DNA of 64,000 nt from Streptomyces capitiformicae (lineage in GTDB: Bacteria > Actinomycetota > Actinomycetes > Streptomycetales > Streptomycetaceae). Position numbers and translations under genes: made by a program. Of this stretch, positions 18,503 to 26,809 are shown piece by piece; position 1 is the first letter of the stretch, and each line of letters starts with the position of its first letter. The notes beneath the pieces are model-generated. The model searched no databases and was not told the DNA's origin. It saw only the letters and a program-made list of their open reading frames with translations. The DNA lies in contig NZ_CP022161.1 of NCBI RefSeq assembly GCF_002214185.1, positions 3,037,767-3,101,766 on the forward strand. Direction: 5' to 3'.

Positions 18503-18536
18503 GTCGCGCAGTTCCCCGCGCCCCTTACGGGGCGCG
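18503..18536. repeat. copy of the CGCAGTTCCCCGCGCCCCT repeat with hairpin
   Basis: The word shared with 5423 and 46783 occurs here, 53 bases after bioD. Its end forms a perfect 8-bp hairpin (CGCGCCCC, loop ttac, GGGGCGCG, 18517-18536) that may stop transcription of the bio operon. Confidence 0.8.
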
Positions 18537-18576
18537 ACCCCCGTTCCTGGCTGCGGACAATCGTGCCGCTGAGGCG

Positions 18577-18619
18577 ATGGGGGTACCTCCCGCTCGAGCG
18601 AAGCCTAGAGTGGGGGGAG
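18577..18619. repeat. GCTCGAGC-centred palindromic repeat, copy 1
   Basis: A 43-base element with the self-complementary core GCTCGAGC and G/C-rich flanks. Its reverse complement matches 27223-27262 over almost the whole length. Here it lies in the bioD-luxR intergenic region, where it does no harm. Confidence 0.75.
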
Positions 18620-18632
18620 GGTGGGCGCAGCG

Positions 18633-18654
18633 GCAACTCGCGGCGCCGAGTTGC
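18633..18654. terminator. hairpin between bioD and the LuxR gene
   Basis: Perfect 8-bp stem GCAACTCG/CGAGTTGC with a 6-base loop between two converging genes. It probably ends the luxR transcript or both. The 254-base gap 18451-18704 holds this hairpin and the two repeats, no gene. Confidence 0.65.
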
Positions 18655-18704
18655 GCAGCCCGCCCCCGCCCAGCCGCAGCTCCGGGCGCCCGGCATACCC
18701 ACGC

Positions 18705-20921
18705 TCAGTCGCTGCCCTCCCCCAGCAGCCGCACCAGTTCGATCCTCGACCTGATCCCCAACCGGGCGAACACGCCCCGGAGATGATGGTCGATCGTTCG
18801 CGGGCTCAGCAGCAGCCGGGCCGCGATCTCACGGTTCGTCGCGCCCTCCGCCGCCATCCGCGCCACCATCAGCTGCTGGGCCGTGAGGCGGGTGGTGAGG
18901 TCCTCGGTGTCTCGGGTCTCGGCGGCGCGCTCGCCCAGGGCTCGGAGTTCGGCGCGAGACTGGGCCGCGCAGTGCGGGGAACCGAAGTGTTCGAAGGCTT
19001 CCAGGGCACTGTGGAGGCGGTCGCGGGCCTCGTTGCGGTTTCGGAGCCTGCGCAGGGCGCTACCGAACAGCAGTTCCGTGCGGGCGCGTTCGAAGTCGCG
19101 GGTGCCACCGGCGTGGAGGTCGAGGGCCGTGCGGTAGTGCTCGACGCCCTCCTCCCCGGTGGCCAGCAGCGCGCGGCCACGGGCGCTGAGGGCGAGGTCG
19201 TCGGCGCTGCGGACGGTGCGGGCCCAGCGGTCGTAGTCGGCGTGCGCGGCGCGGGCCACACGGGTGTCGCCCGTGCGGACGGCGGCCTCGACGTAGAGCG
19301 GGGTGGCGATGTGCCGGATGGCCCGGTGCCCGTGGCCCGGGCCGAATCCGGCGAGCGCGCGGAGGCGGGCCGCGGAGGCGGCGTAACGGCCGGTGCTCAG
19401 ATCGAGGAAGGCGAGGGCGAACATGGCGAGGGCGGCGGGCAGTCCGAGTCCGCGCTCCAGGGCGTACGCCCGGGCGGACTCGGCGCGCTCCCGGCAGACC
19501 TTCTCGTCGCCGGTGACGGCCGCGAACATCGCGAGGGCGGCCTGGAGATGGCAGGCCCCGTTGTCCTGTCCGGTGGCGTAGGCCTGGCGCAGGGCGTCCA
19601 CGGCGGCGGCCTCGGCGGCCTTGGGGCGCCCGGTCCAGAACTCGGCGTAGGCGCGGAACTCCATGGCCTGCGGCACGGTCACCGACTCGCCCCTGGCCCG
19701 GGCGGAGGTGGCGGCGCGGGCGGTGGCGGTGGCGGCGCGGGTGTGGTCGCCGAGGAGCAGGGCGGCGATCCCGGAGTGGATGAGCAGGGTGGGGTCGCCG
19801 CCGGGGCCGCAGCGTCCGGCGGCGGCTTCGAGGACGTCGCGGGCGTCGTCGTACCGCCCCTCGAACGCGGCGGCCAGCGCGCCCAGCGTGCTCGGCGGCA
19901 GGATCCCCAGCCGGTCGGCGACGGCGGCGGCCTCACGGCAGCGGCGTAGGTCCCCGGTGTAGATGGCGGCCTCGGTGGCTCGTGCCAACAAGTGGGCGGC
20001 GGTGTCCGAGGCCTGGTCGTGGCCGTGCCGGACGGTGGCGGTGAGCAGCGCGTCGAAGGCCTCGGAGGCGTTGCCCGCGCGCAGGGCGAGGAGACCGCCG
20101 AGGGCGTCGTCGTCGGTGGCCGCGACGAGGCGGCGGGCCCGGTCGCCGTCGCCCGACTGCCAGGCCTCGGCCGCCGCCTGGGCGAGCAGGGGCATGCGTT
20201 CGGCGGGCTCGGGGGTGAGCGTGGCGGCGCGTTCGGCGAGGGCGGAGGCCAGGGCGGGTTCGCCGATGGCACGTGCCACCCGTGCCGCCAACCGGAGTTC
20301 GGCGGCGAGGCGGCGGCTGGGCCCGAGGGCGGCGGCGGCCCGGTGCCAGGAGCGTCTGGGTCTTTCGCCCTCGCCGCTCAGGACACCGGCGAGCAGCCGG
20401 TGGGCCTCGCGTCGGTCGTCCACGGACGCGGACTCGTACACGGCGATCCGTGTCCAGGCGTCCCGGAAGACGATGCCCTGGGCGGTGGCGTGGGCGAGGC
20501 CCGCCGCTTCGGCCAGGTCGAGGGGGCGGGTGTCGAGCCGTGCCGCCGTGACGGCCCGCGCATAGGCGTGCGTGGGGATCGGGTACTGGTCGGCGGCGGC
20601 GAGGAGCAGCAGGAAGCGGGTGTCGTCGGGCAGGGCCCGTACGTCCCGCCGGTGGACGCGCAGGAGGGTGGGGGTGAGCGCGAGCGGTTCGGCGGGGAGT
20701 GGGTCGAGGCCCGCGGCCTGACGTTCGGTCAGGGCGGCGGCCAGTTCCGCGGCGGCTCGCGGGTCGCCGTGCGCGGCGTGCAGCAGGCGTACGCGCACGC
20801 CTTCGGCGAGCTCGGCCCGTACGGCCGGCTCGGCATCCGGGCTCGGCCACACGTTCATGGGGGGCAGTGGCGAGCGATGCGGAAGTTGTGGGGGGTTCAC
20901 CGGAGTCACCACGCCCATCAC
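18705..20921 (-). CDS. large LuxR-family transcriptional regulator lacking the N-terminal ATPase
   Basis: 738 residues. The C-terminus (about 670-735) is a LuxR/NarL HTH: LTAQQLMVARMAAEGATNRE, then LLLSPRTIDHHLRGVFARLG. Most of the rest is an Ala/Leu-rich array of helical hairpins like the TPR-type region of LAL regulators, preceded by a stretch similar to the winged-helix end of their STAND module (PTLLRVHRRDVRALPDDTRF). No Walker A is present, so it looks like an LAL protein without its P-loop half. GTG 20921 or ATG 20918 start; no clear ribosome site. It diverges from a lipase gene, its most likely target. Confidence 0.82.
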   Translation of the reverse strand: MMGVVTPVNPPQLPHRSPLPPMNVWPSPDAEPAVRAELAEGVRVRLLHAAHGDPRAAAELAAALTERQAAGLDPLPAEPLALTPTLLRVHRRDVRALPDDTRFLLLLAAADQYPIPTHAYARAVTAARLDTRPLDLAEAAGLAHATAQGIVFRDAWTRIAVYESASVDDRREAHRLLAGVLSGEGERPRRSWHRAAAALGPSRRLAAELRLAARVARAIGEPALASALAERAATLTPEPAERMPLLAQAAAEAWQSGDGDRARRLVAATDDDALGGLLALRAGNASEAFDALLTATVRHGHDQASDTAAHLLARATEAAIYTGDLRRCREAAAVADRLGILPPSTLGALAAAFEGRYDDARDVLEAAAGRCGPGGDPTLLIHSGIAALLLGDHTRAATATARAATSARARGESVTVPQAMEFRAYAEFWTGRPKAAEAAAVDALRQAYATGQDNGACHLQAALAMFAAVTGDEKVCRERAESARAYALERGLGLPAALAMFALAFLDLSTGRYAASAARLRALAGFGPGHGHRAIRHIATPLYVEAAVRTGDTRVARAAHADYDRWARTVRSADDLALSARGRALLATGEEGVEHYRTALDLHAGGTRDFERARTELLFGSALRRLRNRNEARDRLHSALEAFEHFGSPHCAAQSRAELRALGERAAETRDTEDLTTRLTAQQLMVARMAAEGATNREIAARLLLSPRTIDHHLRGVFARLGIRSRIELVRLLGEGSD

Positions 20922-20922
20922 G

Positions 20923-20948
20923 TTACTTGCGAGTTAATCAACCAGTAA
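20923..20948. promoter_or_regulatory. inverted repeat in the luxR-lipase divergent region
   Basis: TTACT (20923-20927) and AGTAA (20944-20948) flank a 16-base spacer that includes GTTAATCAACC, the most AT-rich part of the 106-base divergent region. It is a candidate operator; no binding protein can be named. Confidence 0.35.
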
Positions 20949-21027
20949 AGACCGGCGATTTCGCCGATGCGGCGCGCGTAGACCCCACCTGACACTCCAG
21001 ACCACCCCACCCGTTTCAGGAGGCTTC

Positions 21028-21714
21028 ATGCATCGCCGCATGCGCCGCATCGCCACGGCCCTCGCGACCGTGACCACCACGCTCCTTCTGTCACTCTCCT
21101 TCTCCGCGACCTCCGCTCAGGCCGCCACCCACAACCCCGTTGTCTTCGTACACGGTTTGAGCAGTTCGTCCAGCAGCTGGGACGAATGGGTCGCGCACTT
21201 CAAGGCGGACGGCTACACGGCCTCCGAGCTGCACGCCTGGTCCTACGACTGGAGCCAGTCCAACGTCACGACGGCACGGCAGCTCCAGACCAAGATCCAG
21301 AGCGTGCTCGCCTCGACCGGCGCCTCCAAGGTCGACGTGGTCGTCCACTCGATGGGCGCGCTCAGCTCCCGCCACTACCTCAAGAACCTCGGCGGAACGG
21401 CGTACGTGGACGACTTCGTGTCCACGGCCGGTGTGAACCACGGGACGACCGTCGCCGGCTGGTGCCGTTGGCTGTACACGTCCTGCAACGAGATGTACAC
21501 CGGAAGTTCGTTCCTGACCTCGCTCAACTCCGGTGACGAGACCCCGGGCAGCGTGTCGTACGCCAGCTACTGGTCGAACTGCGACGACGCGCTCACCCCG
21601 GACACCACCGCGATCCTGAGCGGTGCCACGAACGTCGAGGTCGGCTGTGTCTCGCACAACGACATGAACAACGACGAGGGCATCTACAGGCAGGTGCGGG
21701 CCTTCATCGCCTGA
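21028..21714 (+). CDS. secreted triacylglycerol lipase / esterase (lipase class 2)
   Basis: 228-residue exported alpha/beta hydrolase. Signal peptide of about 35 residues ending [24 protein letters not shown] is the oxyanion-hole HG block; the nucleophile elbow reads VHSMGAL (first Gly of GxSxG replaced by Val), with the catalytic His probably in [10 protein letters not shown]. Similar small lipases hydrolyse short- to medium-chain esters outside the cell. AGGAGG lies just before ATG 21028. Divergence from a large LuxR gene suggests specific activation. Confidence 0.87.
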   Translation: MHRRMRRIATALATVTTTLLLSLSFSATSAQAATHNPVVFVHGLSSSSSSWDEWVAHFKADGYTASELHAWSYDWSQSNVTTARQLQTKIQSVLASTGASKVDVVVHSMGALSSRHYLKNLGGTAYVDDFVSTAGVNHGTTVAGWCRWLYTSCNEMYTGSSFLTSLNSGDETPGSVSYASYWSNCDDALTPDTTAILSGATNVEVGCVSHNDMNNDEGIYRQVRAFIA

Positions 21715-21743
21715 CGCCCCCGGCAGTACGTCGTACGCCCCCG

Positions 21744-21777
21744 CCCGTCGCGTGGTCTCCTCAGGACGCGCGACGGG
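21744..21777 (+). terminator. hairpin after the lipase gene
   Basis: Arms CCCGTCGCG (21744-21752) and CGCGACGGG (21769-21777), perfect over 9 bp with a 16-base loop, 30 bases after the lipase stop. Confidence 0.65.
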
Positions 21778-21838
21778 TGAGCCGGTGTTTCCCGGGGAAA
21801 CAATCGCCGTAACTGCCGTCCTCCTCGGGAGGTCTGTC

Positions 21839-22507
21839 ATGGTCCGCGCCACCAAGGACGCCGTGCACCACCCGCTGTTCGCCCGGTTCTACGCCAGACT
21901 GAGCGTGTCGGCGGAGCCGAAAGTCGGCCCGCTGCGCGACGAACTCCTCGCCGGGCTGTCGGGGCGGGTCATCGAGATCGGCGCGGGCAACGGCATGAAC
22001 TTCTCCCACTTCCCGCGCACGGTCTCGGAGGTCGTGGCGATCGAACCGGAGCGCTCCCTGCGGCAGTTGGCCCTGGAGTCCGCTCTCCGCGCGGAGGTGC
22101 CCGTGGATGTGGTGCCGGGCGCGGCGGAGGCGCTGCCGGTCAAGAGCGAGGCGTTCGACGCGGCCGTGCTGTCGCTGGTGCTGTGCAGCGTGCGGGACGT
22201 ACGTCGCTCACTCAGCGAGGTACGGCGCGTCCTGCGTCCGGGCGGTGAGCTGCGGTTCTTCGAGCACGGCAGGGGCGGCGGGCGCGCGATGCGCACGGCC
22301 CAGCGGGCCCTGGACCGTACGGTGTGGCCGCTGTTGTTCGGCGGCTGCCATGTGGCCCGCGATCCGGTGGGCGAGATCCGTGCCGCCGGGTTCGACATCG
22401 AGACGGTCAAGGAGCTGGTGACGCCCACGAAAGGGCCGCGGCTGCCCAGCTCGTACTACGTGACGGGCCGGGCACGGCGACCCGAACTCGGGGATTTGCG
22501 CGGGTAG
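21839..22507 (+). CDS. class I SAM-dependent methyltransferase
   Basis: 222-residue Rossmann-type methyltransferase: motif I VIEIGAGNGMNFSHFP, acidic motif II VVAIEPERS, motif III-like LPVKSEAFDAAVLSLVLCSV and the late RRVLRPGGELRFFEHG. The pattern resembles Methyltransf_11 lipid or phospholipid N-methylases (with the EHGRG.... GGCH block), but the substrate is not known. GGGAGG seven bases before ATG 21839 decides the start. Confidence 0.82.
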   Translation: MVRATKDAVHHPLFARFYARLSVSAEPKVGPLRDELLAGLSGRVIEIGAGNGMNFSHFPRTVSEVVAIEPERSLRQLALESALRAEVPVDVVPGAAEALPVKSEAFDAAVLSLVLCSVRDVRRSLSEVRRVLRPGGELRFFEHGRGGGRAMRTAQRALDRTVWPLLFGGCHVARDPVGEIRAAGFDIETVKELVTPTKGPRLPSSYYVTGRARRPELGDLRG

Positions 22508-22530
22508 TTCCTGTCAGGGACCGCTGCGGT

Positions 22531-22947
22531 TCACAGGCTCCATTGGCGCAGCTCCTGGGTGATGTCGTGCACCGTGGCCTCGCCGCTCTTGACCAGTTTG
22601 GCCAGTTCGCGCACCTGCTCGGCGGAGGTGACGACCTTGACGCCGCTGGCGACGAGATAGCCGTAGGCGACGGCGGAGGCGAACAGCGCGTTGGAGCGCT
22701 CCAGCGCCGGGACGTGTATGAGGAGTTGGAGGAGCGAGGCGGCTCGGGCGTGCGGGGTGTCGTAGACGGGAACGTCGAATATCTCGGCCTCGTGCCGGGC
22801 GACGGCCGCGACGAGGGCGCCCCAGTCGGTGACCTGGGGGTCTCCGGGCGTCTTCCGTTCGGCGACCATCAGGAGCCAGGCGAGGTCGATTCTGAGCTGG
22901 CTCAAGGGATCAGTGACGTCCCTCGCGCCGGCCCTCGAGCTCGGCAC
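22531..22947 (-). CDS. degenerate Fic/Doc-type toxin component
   Basis: 138 residues at most. The C-terminal half has HVPALERSNALFASAVAYGY, which lines up with the Fic/Doc core HxFxDGNKR but keeps only His and Asn; the Gly and basic residues needed for nucleotide transfer are missing. The middle block TDWGALVAAVARHEAE is typical of actinobacterial proteins annotated as Fic-family toxin components. It overlaps the antitoxin end. ATG 22947 is the only strong start codon; a TTG (near 22906) after the antitoxin stop would give a shorter protein. Confidence 0.65.
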   Translation of the reverse strand: MPSSRAGARDVTDPLSQLRIDLAWLLMVAERKTPGDPQVTDWGALVAAVARHEAEIFDVPVYDTPHARAASLLQLLIHVPALERSNALFASAVAYGYLVASGVKVVTSAEQVRELAKLVKSGEATVHDITQELRQWSL

Positions 22948-23149
22948 CGAACTCCTCGACGAAGACCGCCTCGTACTGCTTCATGAAATCGGCGGCGGAC
23001 TCCACGAAGGTGTGGCCCACTTCCCCGGTGTCCTGTCTGACCAGCTCTTCTATGTACCGGTTCACACTCATCCCGCGCTCCAGGGCTCGCTCCCGGGCGG
23101 CTCGGGCCGTGTCCTCGTCCACCCGGACGTTCAACTGGGTCTTGGCCAT
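22910..23149 (-). CDS. ribbon-helix-helix antitoxin
   Basis: 79-residue protein: AKTQLNVRVDEDTARAARER is a ribbon-helix-helix DNA-binding N-terminus, followed by GMSVNRYIEELVRQ (helix B) and an acidic C-terminal tail that would bind the toxin. It precedes and overlaps the Fic/Doc-like gene, the classic antitoxin-first order, so it likely autoregulates the pair. Confidence 0.82.
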   Translation of the reverse strand: MAKTQLNVRVDEDTARAARERALERGMSVNRYIEELVRQDTGEVGHTFVESAADFMKQYEAVFVEEFGAELEGRREGRH

Positions 23150-23338
23150 GACATGACGCTAGCGCCGGAGTGCTAGCGGAGGCAAGGGCGCCTTGATGCC
23201 ACGCCGCCCGCAGGGGCGCAACTGGATGCCCCTTACACCGATGACGGAAACCCTTCCTGGGGCGGAGGGGGCCTCGACCTTCGGGGGGATTCACGGTGTG
23301 GACTGGATCACATTAGGATCGTCCGAGAACGCCCGGAA

Positions 23339-23358
23339 TTCGAACCAGTTCGAACCAG
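23339..23358 (+). repeat. tandem TTCGAACCAG decamers before the ABC transporter
   Basis: Two perfect copies of TTCGAACCAG abut each other and run up to the ribosome site AGGAGG (23357-23362). Each contains palindromic TTCGAA. A possible promoter (TTCACG 23290, 18-base gap, TAGGAT 23314-23319) lies upstream, so the repeats fall in the leader, a suitable place for a repressor. Confidence 0.6.
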
Positions 23359-23367
23359 GAGGCCGTT

Positions 23368-24180
23368 TTGTCCACTGCTGCCGCTGAGCACGCCCTCGGC
23401 CGCGCGGAAGCCGACGGCGTCGCCGCCCGCGCCCGGGGCCTCACGAAGGCGTACGGCTCGGGCGAGACGACGGTTCTCGCCCTCGACGCGGTCGACGTGG
23501 ACATCGCGCGCGGCCGCTTCACCGCGGTCATGGGGCCCTCGGGTTCGGGAAAGTCCACGCTCATGCACTGCCTGGCCGGGCTGGACACCGTGTCGGCCGG
23601 GCAGGTGTGGCTCGGGGAAACCGAGATCACCCGGCTCAGGGAGCGCGACCTGACGCGACTGCGCCGGGACCGGATCGGCTTCATGTTCCAGTCCTTCAAT
23701 CTGATCCCCACGCTGAACGCGGCCGAGAACATCACCCTGCCGATGGACATCGCGGGCAAGAAGCCCGACGAGAAGTGGCTGGACCAGGTGATCGACACAC
23801 TCGGGCTGCGGGACCGGCTGAAGCACCGGCCGTCCCAGCTCTCCGGCGGTCAGCAGCAGCGCGTCGCCTGCGCCCGCGCGCTCGCCTCCCGGCCCGAGCT
23901 GATCTTCGCGGACGAGCCGACCGGCAACCTCGACTCCCGGGCCGGACTCGAAGTGCTGGGCTTCCTGCGCGAGGCGGTCGACCAGCTGGGCCAGACGGTC
24001 GTCATGGTCACCCATGACCCGGGCGCCGCCGCCCACTCCGACCTGGTGCTCTTCCTCGCGGACGGGCGGATCGTGGACCGGATGGAGCGCCCCACGGCCG
24101 AGGCCGTGCTGGAGCGCATGCGTCTGTTCACCTCCTCCGGCACGTCCGGCGGCGATCCCGTACACCTCGACAAGGACTGA
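23368..24180 (+). CDS. ABC transporter ATP-binding protein (MacB/LolD type)
   Basis: 270-residue ATPase: Walker A GPSGSGKST, Q-loop FMFQSFNLIPTLNAAEN, signature LSGGQQQRVACARAL, Walker B LIFADEPTGNLD and the switch His in MVTHDP. The FQSFNLIP..TA.EN pattern is that of exporters that work with FtsX-like permeases. TTG start with AGGAGG five bases upstream. The permease gene follows after 4 bases. Confidence 0.93.
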   Translation: MSTAAAEHALGRAEADGVAARARGLTKAYGSGETTVLALDAVDVDIARGRFTAVMGPSGSGKSTLMHCLAGLDTVSAGQVWLGETEITRLRERDLTRLRRDRIGFMFQSFNLIPTLNAAENITLPMDIAGKKPDEKWLDQVIDTLGLRDRLKHRPSQLSGGQQQRVACARALASRPELIFADEPTGNLDSRAGLEVLGFLREAVDQLGQTVVMVTHDPGAAAHSDLVLFLADGRIVDRMERPTAEAVLERMRLFTSSGTSGGDPVHLDKD

Positions 24181-24184
24181 GACG

Positions 24185-26758
24185 GTGCTCAAGGCGACCC
24201 TTCGGAGTTTCCTGGCGCACAAGGGACGGCTGGTGCTCTCGGCGCTGGCCGTCATCCTGTCCGTGGCGTTCGTGGCGGGCAGCCTGATCTTCTCGGACAC
24301 CGTCAGCCGCACCTTCGACCGGCTCTTCGCCTCCACCTCCGCCGATGTGACCGTGGGCCCGAAGGACGACGAGTTGGAGGGGCAGCTGCCGACGGGAGCG
24401 GTCGAGACCGTGCCGGCCGCGCTCGCGGAACGTATCGCCGGCGTCGACGGCGTCGAGGACACCCATGTCGACGCGGCGCTGGAGAACATCACGATCGTCG
24501 ACAGCGAGAACGAGTCCGTGGGGCCGACGACGGGCGCCCCCACCATCGCCACCAACTGGTACGTCACCGACCGCAGCCCGGTCGAGCTGACCAGCGGACA
24601 CGCGCCGGAGGGCCCCGGCCAGGCGCTGCTCGACGCTGATACGGCGAAGAACAAGGACGTGGAGATCGGCGACACGCTCACCGTGCTCGCCCAGCCCGGC
24701 TCCTTCGAGGTGAAGGTCGTCGGCATCGCCACCTTCACCACCACCAACCCCGGTGCCGCACTGGTCTTCCTGGACACCCCGACCGCACAGACCGAGTTGC
24801 TGGGCGACCCCGAGGCCGCCACGAGCATCTCGGTGACCGCGGCACCCGGCGTGAGCGACGAGCAGCTCAAGCAGCGGATCGCCGCCGAGCTCGGGCCGCG
24901 CGCGTACGAGTACCGGACCGCCGACGAGCAGGCCGAGTCGGCGGCGGCCTCGCTCGGCGGATTCCTCGACGTCATCAAGTACGTGATGCTGGGCTTCGCC
25001 GGCATCGCGACCCTCGTGGGGATCTTCCTCATCGTCAACACCTTCTCGATGCTCATCGCCCAACGCACCCGCGAACTGGGCCTGTTGCGCGCCCTCGGCG
25101 CCGACCGGCGGCAGGTACGCCGGTCCGTGCTCACCGAGGCGACGCTGCTCGGCCTGGTCGGGTCGACGCTCGGCCTCGCCGTGGGCATCGGGATGGCCTT
25201 CGGGCTGATCGAGCTCATGGGCGTCCTCGGGATGAACCTGAGCTCCGCCGAGATGGTGATCGGTGTGGGGACCCCGATCGCGGCGTACGTCGTCGGCCTC
25301 GGCGTCACCTTCGTGGCGGCGTATCTCCCGGCGCGGCGGGCGGCGACGGTGTCGCCGATGGCGGCGCTCTCGGACGCCGAGATCGCCGGGGTGGGCCGAC
25401 CGCTGCACGTGCGCGCGGTGATCGGCGGGATCGTCGGTGCGGCCGGCGCCGCCGCGCTCGTGGGGTGCGCGGTGGCGACGGACACGGGTTCGGCGGCCTC
25501 GCTGCTCGGCCTCGGCATGGTCCTCACGCTCATCGCGACCGTCATCGCGGGACCGCTCCTCGTCCGGCCGGTGATCCGGGTCCTCGGCGGCGCGTTCCCG
25601 GCGCTGTTCGGCTCGATCGGCCGAATGAGCCAGCGCAACGCCCTGCGCAATCCGCGCCGTACCGGGGCCACCGCGGCCGCGCTGATGGTGGGGATCGCGC
25701 TGGTCGCCGGGATGTCCGTGGCGAGCGCGTCGATGACCAAGTCGTTCGACGACCAGATCGACAAGACGCTGGGCGCCGACTTCGTCGTCCAGAACCAGAA
25801 CTTCATGCCGTTCCCGCAGGAGGTCACCGACAGGGTCGGCGACACGGCCGGCGACGCCGGTCTCGTCGTACGGCAGCGGTTCACCCCGGTCGAGGTTCGG
25901 CTGCCGGACGGCGAACGGATCGAGACGACCGCCGCGGCCTACGACTCCCGGCTCGACGAGGTCGCGAACGTCACCTACGCCGAGGGCGACAGCGCCGCCG
26001 CGCTGGCCGACGGCGCCATCGCGATGGACGTGGAGTTCGCGCGGGAGCACGACGTGACGGTCGGCAGCACGATCCCCGTGCGGTTCCCGGCCGGGAAGAA
26101 CACCGAGCTGAAGGTGGGCGCGCTCACCGACCAGGACACCGCCGACGGCTTCGGGACGCAGGGCGGGCTGTACTTCGGGATGGAGACCATCGAGAAGTAC
26201 GTGCCCGAGGGCCAGGACTCGGCGCTGTACGTCAACGCCGGCTCCGGGGTCGGTGCCGACGACCTGCGCGCGGACCTGGAGCGGACGCTGGACGAGTATC
26301 CGCAGGTGCAGGTCCGCGACCAGGCCGACTACAAGGAGCTGATCCGCGGCCAGATCGCCGTCCTGCTGTACCTGGTCTACGCGTTGCTCGGCCTCGCGAT
26401 CGTCATCGCGGTGCTCGGTGTGGTCAACACCCTCGCCCTGTCGGTGGTCGAGCGCACCCGCGAGATCGGGTTGCTGCGCGCGATCGGGCTCGCCCGGCGG
26501 CAGTTGCGGCGGATGATCCGGCTGGAGTCGGTGGTGATCGCCGTGTTCGGCGCGGTCCTCGGGCTCGCGCTGGGGATGGTCTGGGGCGTGTGCGTCCAGC
26601 AGGTGCTGGCGTTGCAGGGCATGAAGGCGCTGGCCATCCCGTGGGGCACCGTCATCGCGGTCGTGGTGGGCTCGGCGGTCGTGGGCGTCGTGGCGGCGCT
26701 GCTGCCCGCGTTGCGTGCGTCCCGCATGAACGTGCTGGCGGCCATCGCGCACGAGTGA
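24185..26758 (+). CDS. FtsX/MacB-type ABC transporter permease, two-repeat form
   Basis: 857-residue membrane protein with two FtsX modules. An N-terminal TM (VLSALAVILSVAFVAGSLIF) is followed by a large extracytoplasmic domain, then a three-TM FtsX block containing RTRELGLLRALGADRRQVRR. A second extracytoplasmic domain precedes another FtsX block with ERTREIGLLRAIGLARRQLR. This architecture moves lipids, peptides or drugs from the membrane by mechanotransmission. GTG 24185 is used as start (VLKATLRSFLAHKGRL); the substrate is unknown. Confidence 0.92.
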   Translation: MLKATLRSFLAHKGRLVLSALAVILSVAFVAGSLIFSDTVSRTFDRLFASTSADVTVGPKDDELEGQLPTGAVETVPAALAERIAGVDGVEDTHVDAALENITIVDSENESVGPTTGAPTIATNWYVTDRSPVELTSGHAPEGPGQALLDADTAKNKDVEIGDTLTVLAQPGSFEVKVVGIATFTTTNPGAALVFLDTPTAQTELLGDPEAATSISVTAAPGVSDEQLKQRIAAELGPRAYEYRTADEQAESAAASLGGFLDVIKYVMLGFAGIATLVGIFLIVNTFSMLIAQRTRELGLLRALGADRRQVRRSVLTEATLLGLVGSTLGLAVGIGMAFGLIELMGVLGMNLSSAEMVIGVGTPIAAYVVGLGVTFVAAYLPARRAATVSPMAALSDAEIAGVGRPLHVRAVIGGIVGAAGAAALVGCAVATDTGSAASLLGLGMVLTLIATVIAGPLLVRPVIRVLGGAFPALFGSIGRMSQRNALRNPRRTGATAAALMVGIALVAGMSVASASMTKSFDDQIDKTLGADFVVQNQNFMPFPQEVTDRVGDTAGDAGLVVRQRFTPVEVRLPDGERIETTAAAYDSRLDEVANVTYAEGDSAAALADGAIAMDVEFAREHDVTVGSTIPVRFPAGKNTELKVGALTDQDTADGFGTQGGLYFGMETIEKYVPEGQDSALYVNAGSGVGADDLRADLERTLDEYPQVQVRDQADYKELIRGQIAVLLYLVYALLGLAIVIAVLGVVNTLALSVVERTREIGLLRAIGLARRQLRRMIRLESVVIAVFGAVLGLALGMVWGVCVQQVLALQGMKALAIPWGTVIAVVVGSAVVGVVAALLPALRASRMNVLAAIAHE

Positions 26759-26809
26759 AGTACTCGCCGGTGTCTCGGTGCTCAAGTCCCTTTCAGGTGA
26801 GGAGAGTTC

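Noticed and set aside
20921..20960. GlnR site in the luxR-lipase region (GTTAC-N6-GTTAA)
   Set aside because: The second half-site should be GaAAC; only one half fits, so the match is probably chance.
23330..23362. tRNA-like T-arm word GGTTCGAATTCC on the minus strand
   Set aside because: No acceptor stem, anticodon arm or CCA-side pairing can be drawn around it; it is part of the TTCGAACCAG repeat.
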